Assembly: GCA_030832695.1 (NCBI GenBank)
Contig: JAURIP010000105.1
Location: 1 to 5,782 of the forward strand
Direction of reading: 5' to 3'
DNA length: 5,782 nt
DNA from: Sediminibacterium sp.
GTDB lineage: Bacteria > Bacteroidota > Bacteroidia > Chitinophagales > Chitinophagaceae
Below are positions 3,861-5,782 of this stretch, in pieces. Under the pieces are notes generated by a model. The model had not been told where the DNA came from and made no database searches. It saw only the letters and a list, made by a program, of their open reading frames with translations. Numbering within the stretch: position 1 is the stretch's first letter; every line of letters begins with the position of its first letter. The position numbers and the translations under genes were made by a program.

Positions 3861-3889
3861 AAAAAACCCGATAAACATGTTATCGGGTT
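3861..3889 (-). terminator. Intrinsic terminator after the sugar dehydratase gene
   Basis: On the minus strand AACCCGATAA (3889-3880) and TTATCGGGTT (3874-3865) form a perfect 10-bp stem with loop CATGT. A T-run at 3866-3861 and then GTTT follow. The stem starts 30 bases after the stop codon of the dehydratase gene. It separates that gene from wecG, so wecG needs its own promoter or read-through. Confidence 0.85.
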
Positions 3890-3919
3890 AAATATTGAAT
3901 TAAGAAATTTATGTACAAA

Positions 3920-5782
3920 TTAATTCGAAATCGAAATTACCTTGGTATCTAATTGCTGATAGATACTATTATTACTGATGTATTCTGGAACTAGTTCCTT
4001 CATTTTACCTACCAATAACATTTCGTCGTTGGTGGTACTTAAAATGGTTTCTAGTTCTAAGGTATTTTGTTTCACCAATTCAAATGACACTTCACGCACT
4101 TGCGCAATTAAAATCTTTTCGTGGTAGGTCTGTGTGGTATTTTCTGCATCGTTCAATAATTCCTCATATAGTTTTTCACCAGGACGTAAACCGCTATAAG
4201 TAATATTCACATCAATATTAGGAATCAAGCCATATAAACGAATCATCTTACGAGCTAAATCTGCAATGGCCACTGGCTTACCCATATCAAACACAAATAT
4301 CTCACCTCCATTACCCATACTACCTGCTTCCAATACCAATTGACAAGCCTCAGGGATGGTCATAAAGTACCTTGTGATATTTGGATGTGTCACCGTCACC
4401 GGTCCTCCTTTTTCGATCTGTTCTTTAAAGCGAATAATTACAGAACCATTAGAACCAAGTACATTACCAAAACGAGTGGTGATAAATTTAGTAGCTAATT
4501 CTGGTTGATTGGATAAGGCTTGCACATACATCTCCGCCATACGCTTAGAGGCGCCCATCACGTTGGTCGGGTTCACCGCTTTATCCGTAGAGATCATCAC
4601 AAAACGCTCTACCTTATGTTGGATAGATAAGTCTGCAATTATTTTTACACCAATCACATTATTACGCACAGCTTCGGTAGGGCAAAGTTCCATCATAGGA
4701 ACGTGCTTATAGGCAGCCGCATGGTACACATATTGAGGCTCAAATTCCTCAAATAATTTTTGCATCCTTGTTTTATTAGTGACATCCGCCAAATAACTAA
4801 TGCAATTTATACGTGTTCCGTTTTCTTTTAATTCAAGTTCAAGATTATGTAATGGCGTCTCGGCCTGATCACATAATATAATCACTTCGGGGCTATAAGG
4901 AATCAATTGACGCACAATCTCAGAACCAATAGATCCTGCAGCACCAGTCACTAAAATACGTTTGCCTTTAATTTGCGCTTTAATTTCGTTGTTATTAATT
5001 TGAATTGGGTCACGCTCCAATAAGTCCTCAATTTTAATAGACTGTAATTGTCTACTAGAGAACTTACCTTCTGCCCATTTAGAATAAGCAGGTACACTCA
5101 ATACTTTAATGTCATGGTCTAAACAAAAATCAACCACCTCGTTTTTACGTTTGGTAGGTAAAGTATAAGTGGCAATAATTAATTCATCCACAGGCTTAAT
5201 GGCCACCATCTCCTTAAATTCATTGAAAGAAACAATGGGTGCGCCGTTTAAATTTTTACTTCCTTTTTTTCGGTCATCATCAATAAACGCAATCACTTGA
5301 ATATTAGCAAGACCATCATTCTCAAGTACGCGCTGTGTAGCCACACCAGTCGCTGCTGCACCAAAAATCACCACCGATTTTTTTTGCATTTTATAATTCT
5401 TAGCATAAGCAAAAAGATATTTAATCAATACCCTATAACTTATCAAGAATAAAAAACTAAAAATGGTATACAATACAATGACCAAAGTCGTCATAGATAA
5501 AATAGAACTAACACCAAGCGCTACTGTGTTAATTACTAAAATAATAAAAGAAGATAAACCCACTGCAATGGCAATGCGCAATGCGTCTTGTACACCAGTG
5601 TAACGCACAATACCCGTATAAGATTTAGTAGCGGAAAAAACCAATGCATTCACCAGCAACATTAAAAAAGTAGCATTCAATACATGCGACCAATTTGTAG
5701 CAGCTAACGACACATTTTGTTGAATCAAAATTGCGATGAATAACGCAGTCACAGTGGCGCCTAAGTCTAATAAAAAAATTAC
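3920..5782 (-). CDS. Membrane-bound nucleotide-sugar 4,6-dehydratase (CapD/WbpM/FlaA1 family), 5' end beyond window
   Basis: Enzymes of this family convert UDP-GlcNAc to its 4-keto-6-deoxy form, a precursor of deoxy-amino sugars in O-antigen, capsule or glycoprotein. The frame stays open to the right edge; a GTG at 5752 falls inside the first membrane helix (VIFLLDLGATVTALFIAILI), so the real start lies beyond 5782. Counting from that GTG, membrane helices lie at about 1-12, 24-42, 56-79 and 83-108. A first Rossmann domain spans about 125-225 (VVIFGAAATG), and the catalytic short-chain-dehydrogenase domain about 262-550. Its motifs are TGAAGSIG (269-276, NAD(P) binding), HAAAYKHVP (344-352), STDKAVNPTNVMGASK (388-403), RFGNVLGSNGSV (427-438) and LRPGEKLYEEL (522-532). 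The catalytic tyrosine is replaced by M399 with K403 retained, as in the long WbpM-type members. At least 620 residues are visible, near full length. It ends at a strong terminator. Confidence 0.92.
   Translation of the reverse strand, partial: VIFLLDLGATVTALFIAILIQQNVSLAATNWSHVLNATFLMLLVNALVFSATKSYTGIVRYTGVQDALRIAIAVGLSSFIILVINTVALGVSSILSMTTLVIVLYTIFSFLFLISYRVLIKYLFAYAKNYKMQKKSVVIFGAAATGVATQRVLENDGLANIQVIAFIDDDRKKGSKNLNGAPIVSFNEFKEMVAIKPVDELIIATYTLPTKRKNEVVDFCLDHDIKVLSVPAYSKWAEGKFSSRQLQSIKIEDLLERDPIQINNNEIKAQIKGKRILVTGAAGSIGSEIVRQLIPYSPEVIILCDQAETPLHNLELELKENGTRINCISYLADVTNKTRMQKLFEEFEPQYVYHAAAYKHVPMMELCPTEAVRNNVIGVKIIADLSIQHKVERFVMISTDKAVNPTNVMGASKRMAEMYVQALSNQPELATKFITTRFGNVLGSNGSVIIRFKEQIEKGGPVTVTHPNITRYFMTIPEACQLVLEAGSMGNGGEIFVFDMGKPVAIADLARKMIRLYGLIPNIDVNITYSGLRPGEKLYEELLNDAENTTQTYHEKILIAQVREVSFELVKQNTLELETILSTTNDEMLLVGKMKELVPEYISNNSIYQQLDTKVISISN

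Noticed and set aside
4509..4712. 67-codon plus-strand frame opposite the dehydratase gene
   Set aside because: Antisense to the catalytic STDKAVNPTN region; no independent evidence.

Overview
The window looks like a chromosomal piece of a member of the Bacteroidota, probably of the Chitinophagaceae/Sphingobacteria type. I infer this from the composition (AT-rich, genes starting without clear Shine-Dalgarno sites), several upstream boxes close to the Bacteroidota -7 consensus TAnnTTTG, a tRNA without an encoded CCA end, and protein features typical of the phylum: a PurN with the DEGDIIFQ motif, an N-terminal domain resembling DUF6787, and a long FlaA1/WbpM-type dehydratase. The genus cannot be fixed from sequence alone.

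Layout, left to right. Bases 1-313 hold no gene I can assign with confidence. They contain two mutually exclusive partial open frames at the edge, two hairpins, and the leader of the next gene. Bases 314-1279 (+) encode a two-domain protein: a small two-helix membrane domain joined to glycinamide ribonucleotide formyltransferase (PurN). It converges on 1373-1831 (-), a small secreted protein of unknown function. The two share a terminator hairpin that folds perfectly only in the minus-strand transcript. Bases 1974-2630 (-) encode a membrane-anchored TPR protein. The spacer between these two minus genes carries an exact FNR-type dyad, a second palindrome and a short tandem repeat.

Bases 2782-2853 (+) are tRNA-Arg(CCU). 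Downstream, 2854-3086 has no convincing gene but is almost completely built of perfect inverted repeats. It begins with a 17-bp duplicate of the tRNA 3' end, continues with a 127-nt unit closed by a 7-bp stem and holding three internal hairpin arms, and ends in a hairpin with tandem G.A mismatches and a GCGAAGC tip. The last dyad runs into the stop codon of the next gene. This is the most unusual part of the window. I read it as either an undescribed structured RNA/ssDNA element or the scar of a tRNA-targeted mobile element.

Bases 3087-3842 (-) encode a WecG/TagA/CpsF-family glycosyltransferase. Bases 3920-5782 (-, running off the right edge) encode a membrane-bound nucleotide-sugar 4,6-dehydratase of the CapD/WbpM/FlaA1 family. 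Both belong to early steps of surface polysaccharide synthesis: the dehydratase makes a 6-deoxy-4-keto UDP-sugar precursor, and the WecG-type enzyme adds a sugar to a lipid-linked acceptor. They share strand and pathway, but a strong intrinsic terminator separates them, so wecG probably has its own promoter.
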